Shown: positions 25,365 to 37,351, counted from the stretch's first letter. The stretch: DNA of 64,000 nucleotides from Sphingopyxis sp. MSC1_008 (GCF_023197165.1 NZ_JALPRD010000018.1:1-64000), one strand, 5' to 3'. Translations and numbers: made by a program. Notes: a model not told the origin generated them from the sequence alone.

Positions 25365-26609
25365 CTAATAAGGGCTTTTCGGCGCCGTTCCCGGCCGCGT
25401 GAACAGCTTGCCGCGCTCGGCCCAAAAGACGAGCGCAAGGCCGACCACCGCGCTGATCAGGAAGGCATAGGCCAGCGGCAGCGTGGTGCCGTCATATTGC
25501 TGGCCGATCGTTGCACCGACGGTCGCCGCGAGCAAAGTCTTGGCGAAGCTCTGATACGACGACGCAACGCCGGCCATATGGCCGAAATCCTCCATCGCGA
25601 TCGATCCGAAATTGCTGCCGATAAAGCCGACGAGGCCGACATTGACCATCATCAGCCCGGTGAACATCCACAAAGTCTCAACGCCGCTCAGCGCCGCGAC
25701 GATCTGCAGGATCGAGGTCGCCATGAAGGCGAAGACCGCCGCCTGCGACACGCGCCGCGCACCGAACCGCTCGACGATCGCGGCGTTCGAGAAATTGGCG
25801 ATCGCGATGCCCACCGCGACGCACGCGAAGATCAACGGGAACATCGCCTGCGCGCCGAACACCTCGGCAATGATCTGCTCGCTGCTGTTGAGATAGCCGT
25901 AGAGTGCGCCCTGCATCATCCCCGACGCGATCATATAGCCCGCGGCGCGGCGATGCCGCGTCACCGTCGCCCAGCCCGCGATCATTGTGCGCAAATCGAG
26001 CGGGCGGACATCGGCGGGGGCGAGCGTCTCGGGAAGGCGGCGCAGCCAGAACAGCATCACGATCGACATCACCGCCAGCACGACGAAGATCGCGCGCCAG
26101 CCCGCGACCGCGGCGATGCCCGCGCCGATCGTCGGCGCGATGATCGGCACGATCATGAAGACGAGGAAGATCAGCGACAGCCGCTTCGCCATCGCGTCGC
26201 CGGAGAAAAGATCACGGATCACCGCCACGACGATGACGCCAAGCGCCGCGCTGACCAGCCCGTGGATGAAGCGGAGCACGAGCAGCATAGCGAAACTTGT
26301 CGCCAGCCCGCACCCGATCGCGAGCGCCAGATAGGCGAATAGCGCGGGAACGAGCACGCCCTTGCGCCCGAAGCGGTCCGACAAGGGGCCGTAAAGCAGC
26401 GAGCCGAAACCAATGCCGAGAAGGTAGATCGAGATGATATGCTGACGATCGTTGGCGACGGTGACGCCGAGCGCCTCACCGATCGCGGGCAGCGCGGGCA
26501 GCATCGAATCGATAGCGAGCGCATTGAGCGCCATGACCATCGCCATCATGACCACCATCTCACGGTCGCCCGGCAGGCTCCGTTGGGGGGATTGGGCCGG
26601 CTTGTGCAT
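25365..26609 (-). CDS. MFS drug-resistance-type exporter (Bcr/CflA family)
   Basis: The 414-residue protein has twelve hydrophobic spans. The MFS motif A appears as GPLSDRFGRKGVLV between spans 2 and 3, and FIHGLVSAALGVIVVAVIRDLF suggests the Bcr/CflA drug:proton antiporter group. Members export bicyclomycin, sulfonamides or cysteine; substrate here unknown. The start ATG at 26607-26609 has only a weak TAGG before it; later in-frame ATGs are within the first span and seem too short. It stands alone on the minus strand. Confidence 0.88.
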   Translation of the reverse strand: MHKPAQSPQRSLPGDREMVVMMAMVMALNALAIDSMLPALPAIGEALGVTVANDRQHIISIYLLGIGFGSLLYGPLSDRFGRKGVLVPALFAYLALAIGCGLATSFAMLLVLRFIHGLVSAALGVIVVAVIRDLFSGDAMAKRLSLIFLVFMIVPIIAPTIGAGIAAVAGWRAIFVVLAVMSIVMLFWLRRLPETLAPADVRPLDLRTMIAGWATVTRHRRAAGYMIASGMMQGALYGYLNSSEQIIAEVFGAQAMFPLIFACVAVGIAIANFSNAAIVERFGARRVSQAAVFAFMATSILQIVAALSGVETLWMFTGLMMVNVGLVGFIGSNFGSIAMEDFGHMAGVASSYQSFAKTLLAATVGATIGQQYDGTTLPLAYAFLISAVVGLALVFWAERGKLFTRPGTAPKSPY

Positions 26610-26685
26610 GGCGGCAGCCTATGCGCCCATGGCGCCGTTTTGGATAGCCCCCCAATGGTCCGCAGAGCCAAGGGCATTGCTATGC

Positions 26686-26727
26686 AAAGCAAAAGGGCCG
26701 CCTTGGCAAGACGGCCCTTCGTTTTTC
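26686..26727. terminator. Bidirectional terminator hairpin
   Basis: AAGGGCCG-CCTT-GGC-AAGA-CGGCCCTT forms a long stem at 26692-26720. T-rich flanks occur in both directions (CGTTTTT on plus, TTTTGCTTT on minus). It lies directly after the minus-strand gene at 26740. Confidence 0.8.
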
Positions 26728-26739
26728 GTAGCTGGCGGC

Positions 26740-27042
26740 TCAGCCCTGGCGGGTGCCGGTCATCGCCATCGATCCGAACGCTCCGGCCTTGATCGTGCCG
26801 GTCAGCGTGTCGCCGTCGATCGTCGCTTCGCATTCGAGCGTCATCGGCATCGGCACCTTCATGTTCATGGTCCAGGTCAGCTTGTTGCCGTCGACCTTGC
26901 CATTTTCGACATCGAGCGAACCCATCGCGCCGGCATTCTGACCGGTGAAGCCGCCGCCATCGCTGTTCACGGTGAACACCGACTTCTGGTCGCCCATCGG
27001 CGACTTGGTTACGCAATCATAGCTGCCATCGACTTGGGACAT
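26740..27042 (-). CDS. Small conserved protein of unknown function
   Basis: The 100-residue protein has no signal peptide and reads as an all-beta domain with repeating strand signatures: MSQVDGSYDCVTKSPMGDQ, VFTVNSDGGGFTGQ, MGSLDVENGKVDGNKLTWTMNM, LECEATIDGDTLTGTIKAG and FGSMAMTGTR. The pattern GNKLTWTMN...ATIDGDTLTGTIKAGAFG resembles small beta-barrel proteins often seen beside oxidoreductases in sphingomonads. No name is given. GGAGAG precedes the ATG, and the terminator follows directly. Confidence 0.7.
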   Translation of the reverse strand: MSQVDGSYDCVTKSPMGDQKSVFTVNSDGGGFTGQNAGAMGSLDVENGKVDGNKLTWTMNMKVPMPMTLECEATIDGDTLTGTIKAGAFGSMAMTGTRQG

Positions 27043-27068
27043 ATGGGCTCTCCTTACTGAAACTGATG

Positions 27069-29948
27069 TTAGTTATCGAGGGACACCGTTTCCACCGGCA
27101 GACCCAATCCGTCAAGCTGCGGTTTTACCACCGCGGCATCGCCGACGACGACATAGACAAGATCGCCGGTGCTGAGCGCCTTTCGCGCTGCGGCGTCGAT
27201 TTCGGCGGCGGTCATCGCTTCATAGGTGGCGGGCAGCGTCTCGTAATAATTGTCGGGGCGGCCAAATTTGACGATCTGCCGGATTCCGCCGAGCACGTCG
27301 CCCGAGGTTTCGAAGCTGCCGGGCAGTTCGCGGACACTGCCGTTGATCGTGCGCTCGAGCTCCTCCTTCGTCACCCCCTTGTCGCCGAGGAAGCTTTTGA
27401 GGTCACTTTGCAGCTCCTTGATCGAATCGCCCGTGCGGTCGGCCTGCACCGGCGCCGCGGCGACCCAGGTCAACCGGTCCTGATCGCCCGAAATGCGGCT
27501 GCGCACGCCATAGGACCAGCCCTTGGTCTCGCGCAAATTGGTGTTGAAGCGCGACAGGAAATTGCCGCCGAAAATATCGTTCGCCGACCGCAGCACCTCC
27601 AGCTCGTCGCCGCCCTTGGCGGCGAGCACCTTGCCGGCGAGAATCACCGACTGCGGCGACTTGGGCCGGTCGAACAGCAGGATGCGCGGCTTCGGCGCCG
27701 GGATCGCAATCTCGAAATGCTTGGCGGGCTTCGCGGTCGCGGGCGCCTTCCACTGTCCCAGCGTCGCATCGAGCTGCTTCTTCACCTCGGCGAGCGTCGT
27801 GTCGCCGACCACGAACACGCGCGCATTGTCGGGACGGATCCACGCCGAATGGAACGCCGCAAGCTGATCCCGCGTCACCGCCTTCACCGCGGCCGTATTG
27901 CCAAGGCCCGACGGCGGGATGCCATAGGGATGGTCGGCGCCGTAGAGCACCGGCGTCAAGATGCGCGAGGCGATCGCGTTGGGGTTGTTGAGTTCGGCCT
28001 TCAGCCGGTTGAGCTGCTGTGCGCGAACACGCTCGAGTTCCTTGGCGTCGAACGCGGGATTGCGGATATAATCGGCGAGCAGGCTCAGCGAGGCGCCGAG
28101 GTTCGGTTTCAGCGCGAACAGGCTGAACACCGTTTCGTCGGCGTTGGCGGTCGCGTCGATCTGCGCGCCCAGCCGCTCCTTCGCTTCGGCAAAGGCGATC
28201 GAATCGAGGCTCGTGGTGCCCTCGTCCATCAGACTAAGCATCAGCGACTGGGTGCCGAGCGCGCTGTGCGGATCGGCGGCATAGCCCGCGTCGAAGCTGA
28301 CCGCGACATTGACCGTCGGTACCGTCGTGCGCCGCGCGAAAACGACCTCGACGCCGTTCTTGAGCTTGGTGCGTTCGATCGCCGGAAAGTCGAGCGCCTT
28401 GAGGTCGGCGACCGCCGGCAGCTGCGAGCGGTCGGCGAACGACGAAACACCGCCCGTATCGGGGCCGACGTCGCCGAGCGCCTCATTCCAGTAACGGTCG
28501 GGCTGGACCGGAGCGGTCACCTTGCCGCCCGTCACCGCGCCGCCGCGATTTTCGCCGCCCTCGGTGCGCTCACCGGGGATATAGATCAGCGAGAAGGCCG
28601 GGCGCGACAGCCATTTGTTGGCAACCGCCTTGACCTGCTCGGGGGTCGCCTTCGCCATCCGGTCGAGCTCGACCTTGTAATAAGCGGGATTGTTCGAATA
28701 GAGCGCGCCCTCGGCCAGCGTCACCGCCTTGCCGCCGAAACCGCCGACCGATTCGAGCCCGGAGATCGTGCCCGCCAGATAGCTCGCCGCGGTCCGCTGC
28801 AATTCGTCCGCGGTCGGCCCGCTGGCAAGGAAGCTCGCGATTTCCGCGTCGAGCCGCGATGCGACGAGCTTGGGGTCGACGCCCGGCTTTACGTCGGCCT
28901 GCACCAGCAGGATACCGGCATCCTCGAACGGCTGCGCCGCCGCCGAAACGCTCACTGCGACCGGATCCTTGCGCACCAGCGCATTGTCGAGCCGCGACGA
29001 CGACAGGCCGCCGAGCACGCCCATCGCCATCTGCAACGGCACCGCCTCGGGATCGTTCAGGCCGGGAATTGCCCACATGCGATAGATGCGCGTCGTCGGG
29101 ACGAGGTCCTTGACCTCCTTCGCCAGCGGCGCGGGCAGCGTCGGGATCGATGTCTTGGGCGCCGCGATTTCGGGGCCGCGCGGAATGTCGCCGAACCATT
29201 CCTGCACCTTGGCTTTTGCAGTGGCGACGTTCACGTCGCCCGCGAGCACGAGCACGGCGTTGTTCGGGCCGTAATTGTCGGTGAACCACTTCTTCACGTC
29301 GCCGAGGCTCGCCGAGTTGAGGTCGCCCATCGAACCGATCGTGCTGTGGTGATAGGGATGCCCCGTCGGAAAGAGATTTTCGAAAATCTCGTAACGCAGC
29401 AGGCCATAGGGGTTGTTGTCGCCCTGGCGCTTCTCATTCTGGACGACGCCGCGCTGGTTATCTAGCTTTTCCTGCGTCACCGCGCCGAGCAGATGCCCCA
29501 TGCGGTCGCTTTCGAGGAACAGCGCACGGTCGAGCGCGCCCGTCGGTACGGTCTCGAAATAATTGGTGCGGTCGACGTTGGTCGTCCCGTTGCTGTCGGT
29601 CGCGCCGACCTGTTGCAGCGGCTCGAAGAAATCGCCGGGGGAATTTTCGGACCCGTTGAACATCAGATGTTCGAACAGATGCGCAAAGCCCGTCTTGCCC
29701 TTGGGCTCATGCTTCGACCCGACGCGATACCAGACCGACACCGCGACAACGGGCGCCTTGCGATCCTCGTGCACGATCACGCGCAGGCCGTTGTCGAGCG
29801 TGAAAGCCTCGTACGGAATATCGACGGCCTTCACGAGGTCGGCGATCGGTGCGGGGTTGGCGGCCTTCGCCTTGGCAAGCGCGGGGCCCGCGGCGACGAG
29901 CGAGGTGGAAACCGCCAGAGCGAGCGCGAAGCGATGGAAACGGGGCAT
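27069..29948 (-). CDS. Exported M16 zinc metallopeptidase (two tandem M16 domains)
   Basis: This is a 959-residue pitrilysin-family peptidase. It has a signal peptide (ending GPALAKA) and two M16 units. The first has the inverted zinc motif HLFEHLMFNGS around residue 90, with the distant Glu in ESDRMGHLL...QNEKRQG. The second (from about residue 520, ALDFPAIERTKLKNGVEVVFARR) has lost the motif, as usual for the partner half. Members degrade peptides in the periplasm or process exported proteins. AGAGGA is before the ATG. It is followed by the small beta-domain protein gene. Confidence 0.9.
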   Translation of the reverse strand: MPRFHRFALALAVSTSLVAAGPALAKAKAANPAPIADLVKAVDIPYEAFTLDNGLRVIVHEDRKAPVVAVSVWYRVGSKHEPKGKTGFAHLFEHLMFNGSENSPGDFFEPLQQVGATDSNGTTNVDRTNYFETVPTGALDRALFLESDRMGHLLGAVTQEKLDNQRGVVQNEKRQGDNNPYGLLRYEIFENLFPTGHPYHHSTIGSMGDLNSASLGDVKKWFTDNYGPNNAVLVLAGDVNVATAKAKVQEWFGDIPRGPEIAAPKTSIPTLPAPLAKEVKDLVPTTRIYRMWAIPGLNDPEAVPLQMAMGVLGGLSSSRLDNALVRKDPVAVSVSAAAQPFEDAGILLVQADVKPGVDPKLVASRLDAEIASFLASGPTADELQRTAASYLAGTISGLESVGGFGGKAVTLAEGALYSNNPAYYKVELDRMAKATPEQVKAVANKWLSRPAFSLIYIPGERTEGGENRGGAVTGGKVTAPVQPDRYWNEALGDVGPDTGGVSSFADRSQLPAVADLKALDFPAIERTKLKNGVEVVFARRTTVPTVNVAVSFDAGYAADPHSALGTQSLMLSLMDEGTTSLDSIAFAEAKERLGAQIDATANADETVFSLFALKPNLGASLSLLADYIRNPAFDAKELERVRAQQLNRLKAELNNPNAIASRILTPVLYGADHPYGIPPSGLGNTAAVKAVTRDQLAAFHSAWIRPDNARVFVVGDTTLAEVKKQLDATLGQWKAPATAKPAKHFEIAIPAPKPRILLFDRPKSPQSVILAGKVLAAKGGDELEVLRSANDIFGGNFLSRFNTNLRETKGWSYGVRSRISGDQDRLTWVAAAPVQADRTGDSIKELQSDLKSFLGDKGVTKEELERTINGSVRELPGSFETSGDVLGGIRQIVKFGRPDNYYETLPATYEAMTAAEIDAAARKALSTGDLVYVVVGDAAVVKPQLDGLGLPVETVSLDN

Positions 29949-30043
29949 GAAAATCCTCTTGTTCGGGCGCAGGCTTTATGCCCGCGTGCGACCGGGCGCC
30001 GGACGGCACTGTGTCAACGGTTTAGGACAGCAAATCCCGGCTT

Positions 30044-32200
30044 TCAAGGCCGATAGAAGCGCGCCCCGCTCGCTTTCAGCGCCGAGGGATCGAACAGCAC
30101 GGGCTTCAGCTTGTGCGCCACGAACAGCGGCGCCTGATCATTATAGTGCGGGCTGCCCGGCCGCGTCGTCGCCGACCCGAAGGGCTGGATCGATTCGGAC
30201 CGCACCCGGCCATCCTTGTCCCACGTCACGAACATGATGAAACTGTCGCCGTGGCGCACCTTCAGCCGCCCGTCGGGTTCGGCGTCCCACAAAGTCGATG
30301 CGCGTACCGTGTCGTTGCCGCCGTCGAGCGGCAGGTCGACGCGGTTCGCGCCCTCACCGTGCCGCAGTCGCAATACGGTCCCGAGCTTCGGATCGAGCCC
30401 GTCGAAATGCTCCTGAAGATGCGCGACGGTCTCTTTCAGCACGGTACGCGGATCGGGCGCGGCGCGGCGTTGGTAATGGCTGCCGTTCGCGGGCCGCAGG
30501 ACCATCAGCGCCAGCGCATCGCCCTTCCCCTTGCCGTCGAGGTTCCAGTCCCAGCGGCGAAGCAGGTTCTGGGCCTCGCGAAGCGCCGGATCGCCCTTCG
30601 TGTCGAGCGCGAGCACGCGGTTCATCCACGCCTTCGCATAGCCCGTCTTGGCATAGGCGGTGTCATATTTGATCGCCTTCAGCCGCGCCTCGTCGATCTG
30701 CCCCGACGCCTCGAACAGTTCGATCAGCCGCGTCGCGCGATTGGTCATATCGTCCTCGATGCCGAGCAGTGGCGAGAAAGCCGCCGCGTCGAGTTCGTCG
30801 CCCGGCCCCGCCGCGACCCACGGCGTGTTGTTCGCGTTCATCACATAACCCGAGCGCGGGTTGACGAGCGCCGGCACGCGGTCGAACGGCAAGGTCTTGG
30901 TCCACAGATCCGCCGACGTATCGCCGGGCAGCACCCCGCGCCAGTTGAACCCCGGCTGGCGGTCGGGGAACATCGCGTTGTAGAAGAGCCCGATATTACC
31001 CTTGGCATCGGCATAGATGAAATTGGTCGCGGGCACGCCCTGCCCCGCCATCGCGGCACGCCATTCGGCGAAGCTCTTCGCCTTGTTCAGCCGGTAATAT
31101 TGGGTGACCATATTCGCCTGGTCGATGCCCGCGTAGCGAATCGCGAACGCGCCTTTTTCATTCTTCACCACCGGCCCGTGGACCGATCGCCAGATGGTGC
31201 GCGGGATCGGCAGTACGAAGGGGCCGACCTTGACCTTCAGCCAGATGCGCTTTTCCTCGAGTGGCCGCCACTGGCCGTCGAAGCGGTAGTTCTCGCCGCT
31301 GTCGTCGAGGGTCAGCTTGTAGACATCGATCAGATCGGGCCGGTTCACCGTGTTCGTCCAGCCGAGATATTTATTATGGCCGAGGAACGGATAGGGCGAC
31401 CCGGGGAAGTTCGCGCCGGCGAAATCCCATCCTTCCTCCGAATGGACGACGAGTTCGTACCAGGCGACGCCGCCGGTCCACGGCTGGTGCGAGTTCGACA
31501 CGAGCCGCGTCGCGCCGTCGGTCGAGCGCGCGGGCGCGACCGCGATGCCGTTCGATCCATTGTCGGCGGGATCGGTCCCGACCGGGGTCAGCTCGCGCGG
31601 GACCAGCTTGCCCGTCGCATCGAGCGCGGGGCCGCCCTCGCGCCCGATCGCCTTGTCCTCGACGAGCGACCCGAGCACCGAATCGAGCCCGAAGAAAAAG
31701 GGTGAGCGCAGCACGAAACCCGCGACGACATCCTCGCCGGTCGCGGGGAACAGCCCCGACAGGCGCACCTCGCCCGGATGCTTCTCCGCATAATGGTTGA
31801 GCCCCGCGGCATAGGCGGTGAACAGCGCCCGCACATCGGCGGGCAGTCGCGGCCAGTCGCGCGCCGTCGTCGCCCGGACGCCCAGCAACGCTTCGGCATA
31901 GTCGATCTTCGCGCCATCCTCGCCGAGCATTGCCCCCGCGCGGCCGCGCGTCATCGCCAGCACTTCCTGCAGCGTCGAAAAATCATCCTCGGCGTGCGCA
32001 TAGGCAACGCCATAAGCGACGTCGGCGTCGGTCTTGCCGAAGATATGCGGGACGCCGAACGTGTCGCGCGCGATGCGGACGTCGGTGGGCTTGAAAGCCG
32101 GGGCATTCGGCGCTTCTACGGTCAGCGGCTCCCAGAGCGCGAGCGATGCGGCGGTGAGCACCAGCAGCAGCAGGAACCCCAGCAAAATCCGTCGCAGCAT
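30044..32200 (-). CDS. Penicillin acylase family (Ntn hydrolase) protein
   Basis: The 718-residue precursor belongs to the S45 penicillin/AHL acylase family. It starts with a hydrophobic anchor or signal (residues 5-23), then VRIARDTFGVPHIFGKTDADVAYGVAYAHAEDD, the A-chain opening. The predicted self-processing nucleophile is Ser216 in DNGSNGIAVAPARS, followed by the usual SHQPW. The rest is the B chain. Members release penicillin side chains or cleave acyl-homoserine lactones; the substrate is not determinable. GAGGA precedes the ATG. It diverges from the leucyl aminopeptidase gene. Confidence 0.9.
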   Translation of the reverse strand: MLRRILLGFLLLLVLTAASLALWEPLTVEAPNAPAFKPTDVRIARDTFGVPHIFGKTDADVAYGVAYAHAEDDFSTLQEVLAMTRGRAGAMLGEDGAKIDYAEALLGVRATTARDWPRLPADVRALFTAYAAGLNHYAEKHPGEVRLSGLFPATGEDVVAGFVLRSPFFFGLDSVLGSLVEDKAIGREGGPALDATGKLVPRELTPVGTDPADNGSNGIAVAPARSTDGATRLVSNSHQPWTGGVAWYELVVHSEEGWDFAGANFPGSPYPFLGHNKYLGWTNTVNRPDLIDVYKLTLDDSGENYRFDGQWRPLEEKRIWLKVKVGPFVLPIPRTIWRSVHGPVVKNEKGAFAIRYAGIDQANMVTQYYRLNKAKSFAEWRAAMAGQGVPATNFIYADAKGNIGLFYNAMFPDRQPGFNWRGVLPGDTSADLWTKTLPFDRVPALVNPRSGYVMNANNTPWVAAGPGDELDAAAFSPLLGIEDDMTNRATRLIELFEASGQIDEARLKAIKYDTAYAKTGYAKAWMNRVLALDTKGDPALREAQNLLRRWDWNLDGKGKGDALALMVLRPANGSHYQRRAAPDPRTVLKETVAHLQEHFDGLDPKLGTVLRLRHGEGANRVDLPLDGGNDTVRASTLWDAEPDGRLKVRHGDSFIMFVTWDKDGRVRSESIQPFGSATTRPGSPHYNDQAPLFVAHKLKPVLFDPSALKASGARFYRP

Positions 32201-32351
32201 CGTTGGTCCTCATTTCGCACTTGGTCCGGCGCATCTGTGGCGGCCATGTCGTCCGATGGCAAGCGACTGTCGTTCGTCGAGGCGGATTTGCGGACACGCG
32301 GCACACGGCTATGCAGGCTGCAGGTCATTGAACAACGGGGAATATCGAACC

Positions 32352-33923
32352 ATGCGCATGAAAAGCCTGCTCCTTTCCGCTTGCCTGTCGCTCGCCCTCG
32401 CGCCCGCCGCGATGGCGCAGTCTGTCACCGGTTCGGGCGTCGTGCCCGCGACCGCTGCAAACAGCGCCGAGCGGGCTATCGGCTTTGCGGCAAACGCGCC
32501 CGCAGGCGTCGCGCTCGTCGTCGTGATGACCGACGCCACCTTGCCGCCCCTCGACGGCGTCGCGCTGGGCGCTGCCGAGCGCACGGCGGTCACCGCCGCC
32601 ATCGCTGCGGCGAGCTTCGACGGCAAAGGCGGTACGACATTGTCGCTGCGCGGCATCGGCACATACCCGCGCATCCTGCTCGTCGGCGCGGGTGCCACGC
32701 CCTCTTCGCTCGCGCTCGCCGAAGCGGGCGGCAAGGCCGCGCAGGAACTCAAGAGCGAAGTGCAGCCGGTGGCGATCGCGGGTGCGTTCGGCGACGTCTC
32801 GGCCGCCGATGTCGCCTATGGCTTCGCGCTCGGTCAGTATCGCTTCGATCGCTACAAGACCGTCGACAAAAAGGCGCCGCCGACGGGCGCGGTGACCTTT
32901 GTCGGCGCCAATCCGTCAGGCGCCGAAGCCGCCTTTACGGGCCGCTGGAAACCGCTTGCCGAAGGCGTGCGCCTGTCGCGCGACCTCGCCAACGAACCCG
33001 CGAACGTCATCTATCCCGAAAGCTTCGTCGCGCGGGTGCGCGAAACGCTGGCGGGCACGCCGGGGGTGAGCATCGAGGTGCTCGACGAAGCCGCGATGCG
33101 GAGGCTCGGCATGGGGACGCTCGTCGGCGTCGGCCAAGGCAGCCCGCGCGGGTCGCGGCTGCTGCTCATCCGCTACCGCGGCGCCGGTTCGTCCGACGCG
33201 CCGATGGCCTTCGTCGGCAAGGGCATTACTTTCGATTCGGGCGGCCTGTCGCTGAAACCCGGTGCCGGGATGGGTAATATGAAGGGCGATATGTCGGGCG
33301 CCGCATCGGTGATGGGCGCGGTCGTCTCGCTCGCCAAATCGCGCGCGCCGGTGCATGTCGTCGGCGTCGCCGCGCTCGCCGAGAATATGCCCGACGGCAA
33401 TGCGCAGCGTCCGGGCGACGTCACCCGCACCATGTCGGGCAAGACGATCGAGATGGTCAACGCCGACGCCGAAGGCCGCCTCGTCCTCGCCGATGCCAAT
33501 GAATATGTCGCCAAAGCCTATCGGCCCAAGGCAATCGTCAACATCGCGACGCTGACCGGTGCGGTCGTCGGGGCGCTCGACAACAGCTATGCGGGCCTGT
33601 TTGCGCGCGACGAAGCGCTCGCCGCGCGCCTGATCGCCGCCGGCACCACGAGCGGCGAGGAACTGTGGCGCCTTCCACTCCACAAGGATTATGCCGAGCG
33701 GATGAAGTCGGACATCGCCGACATCCGCAACTCCGCCACCGGGCAGGGACCGGGCGCGAGCCTCGGCGCGCATTTCATCGGCTTCTTTGTCGACGAGGCG
33801 ACGCCGTGGGCGCATCTCGACATCGCCGGGGTCAACCGCTCCGAAAAGGCCACGTCGCTCGTTCCGAAGGGGATGACGGGCTTCGGCGTGCGGCTGCTCG
33901 ATCAATTGGCACGCAGCGAATAG
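32352..33923 (+). CDS. pepA: Exported leucyl aminopeptidase, M17
   Basis: This 523-residue M17 peptidase carries a clear signal peptide (MRMKSLLLSACLSLALAPAAMAQ). The two-metal site is intact: VGKGITFDSGG (Lys and Asp), MKGDMSGA (Asp), and NADAEGRLVLADA (Asp, Glu, catalytic Arg). M17 enzymes are usually cytosolic hexamers, so an exported form is notable. It removes N-terminal residues from peptides, presumably in the periplasm for nutrition or peptidoglycan turnover. The frame is open back to 32034, but ATG at 32352 follows GGGGAA and starts the signal. Confidence 0.92.
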   Translation: MRMKSLLLSACLSLALAPAAMAQSVTGSGVVPATAANSAERAIGFAANAPAGVALVVVMTDATLPPLDGVALGAAERTAVTAAIAAASFDGKGGTTLSLRGIGTYPRILLVGAGATPSSLALAEAGGKAAQELKSEVQPVAIAGAFGDVSAADVAYGFALGQYRFDRYKTVDKKAPPTGAVTFVGANPSGAEAAFTGRWKPLAEGVRLSRDLANEPANVIYPESFVARVRETLAGTPGVSIEVLDEAAMRRLGMGTLVGVGQGSPRGSRLLLIRYRGAGSSDAPMAFVGKGITFDSGGLSLKPGAGMGNMKGDMSGAASVMGAVVSLAKSRAPVHVVGVAALAENMPDGNAQRPGDVTRTMSGKTIEMVNADAEGRLVLADANEYVAKAYRPKAIVNIATLTGAVVGALDNSYAGLFARDEALAARLIAAGTTSGEELWRLPLHKDYAERMKSDIADIRNSATGQGPGASLGAHFIGFFVDEATPWAHLDIAGVNRSEKATSLVPKGMTGFGVRLLDQLARSE

Positions 33924-33947
33924 AGTTTGCGTAACCTCGGAAGGCCC

Positions 33948-33975
33948 CTTGTGTTGCACAATGGCAACACTATCT
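33948..33975 (+). promoter_or_regulatory. Candidate sigma-32 promoter of clpB, with embedded dyad
   Basis: CTTG at 33948-33951 and ACTATCT at 33969-33975, 17 bases apart, resemble alphaproteobacterial RpoH promoters (CTTG and CYTATNT). Between the boxes is a perfect dyad GTGTTGC-N6-GCAACAC (33951-33970). The site is about 30 bases before the clpB start. No mapped start site is available. Confidence 0.5.
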
Positions 33976-34001
33976 TGCTCGGCAAGAAAGGGGCTTTCTG
34001 A

Positions 34002-36581
<2,580 letters not shown>

Positions 36582-36584
36582 ACG

Positions 36585-36614
36585 AAAAGGGCGGCAGAAA
36601 TGCCGCCCTTTTCT
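36585..36614. terminator. Bidirectional terminator between clpB and small exported genes
   Basis: GGGCGGCA-GAAA-TGCCGCCC forms an 8-base perfect stem with AAAA before and TTTT after, so it can terminate both clpB (plus) and the convergent small-protein gene (minus). Confidence 0.9.
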
Positions 36615-36631
36615 CTATCTCGATCCGCCGC

Positions 36632-36955
36632 TCAGCAGGTGCCCGTGGCGCGGCAATCGCCCGCCTTGCTCGACATCGCGTCCATCGTATCGCGCGAATC
36701 CTGATTGCCCTGTGCCCACAGCTGCTTCCACTGTTCGTTGGTGTGGCAGACGCGCGCCTTTTTCACGAGCGAGCCGACCTCCTCGATCTTGCGGCATTTG
36801 ATGAAGTCGGGATGCGTCGGCGCGAGCCCGACATTATAGGCCTTTATCTCGGTCCCCGTCATCGTCGAGGCCGGCCGGTCGAGCGGCGGCCTGCGATCGG
36901 TGGCGGCGGTGGTCGCCGGCGTGCTCGACACCGCGAGCGCGAGCGCGATCATCAT
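36632..36955 (-). CDS. Tandem small exported paralogue 3
   Basis: The 107-residue protein has a short signal-like start (MMIALALAVSSTPATTAA) and the shared core of the triplet: TEIKAYNVGL...THPDFIKCRKIEEVGSLVKKARVCHTNEQWK...NQDSRDT. Cys in IKCRK and in RVCHTN are conserved in all three and probably form a disulfide in the periplasm. The C-terminus has two extra Cys (GDC, GTC). AGAAGGGGG precedes the ATG with 7 bases spacing. It follows paralogue 2 by 14 bases. No function is recognised. Confidence 0.7.
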   Translation of the reverse strand: MMIALALAVSSTPATTAATDRRPPLDRPASTMTGTEIKAYNVGLAPTHPDFIKCRKIEEVGSLVKKARVCHTNEQWKQLWAQGNQDSRDTMDAMSSKAGDCRATGTC

Positions 36956-36969
36956 GGCATGGCCCCCTT

Positions 36970-37323
36970 CTATTGCGGGCGAATCTCCGGCATCGTGGTT
37001 CCCGCGGGTTCTTGCGAATTGCTCCAGCCGCGGGCCAGCGTTTCCATCGAATCGCGCGCGTCCTGATTGCCCTTGTCGGTAACGCGTTTCCATTCGGCGT
37101 TGGTGTTGCAAACCCGCAGCTTCTTGACGAGCGACCCCGGCTGTTCGATCCGCCGACAGCGGATATAGTCCGCATCGGTCGCCGTCCGCCCCTCGTTATA
37201 GGCGTCGATTTCGTCACCCGACATTTCCGACGGCGTCCGGGCAAGCGGGATTTCGGTTTCGCTGGCGACGGCGGGCGCGGCCGACATGCAGACCAGAAGC
37301 CCCAGGCAGAAGGCGTTACGCAT
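36970..37323 (-). CDS. Tandem small exported paralogue 2
   Basis: The 117-residue protein has a signal peptide (MRNAFCLGLLVCMSAAPAVAS). Its core reads DEIDAYNEGR...DADYIRCRRIEQPGSLVKKLRVCNTNAEWKRV...NQDARDS, matching its two neighbours at the same spacing. It is the most divergent of the three (Arg replaces Lys in IRCRR; acidic changes in the AYN region) and has a longer C-terminal tail. GAAGGAG lies 7 bases before ATG 37323. It lies 28 bases after paralogue 1. Function unknown. Confidence 0.7.
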   Translation of the reverse strand: MRNAFCLGLLVCMSAAPAVASETEIPLARTPSEMSGDEIDAYNEGRTATDADYIRCRRIEQPGSLVKKLRVCNTNAEWKRVTDKGNQDARDSMETLARGWSNSQEPAGTTMPEIRPQ

Positions 37324-37351
37324 TGTCACTCTCCTTCACGGCACGCCGCGT

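Noticed and set aside
27066..29465. 799-codon plus-strand frame antisense to the M16 peptidase
   Set aside because: Arg/Gly-rich shadow with no start signal or domain; the M16 zinc motif is on the minus strand.
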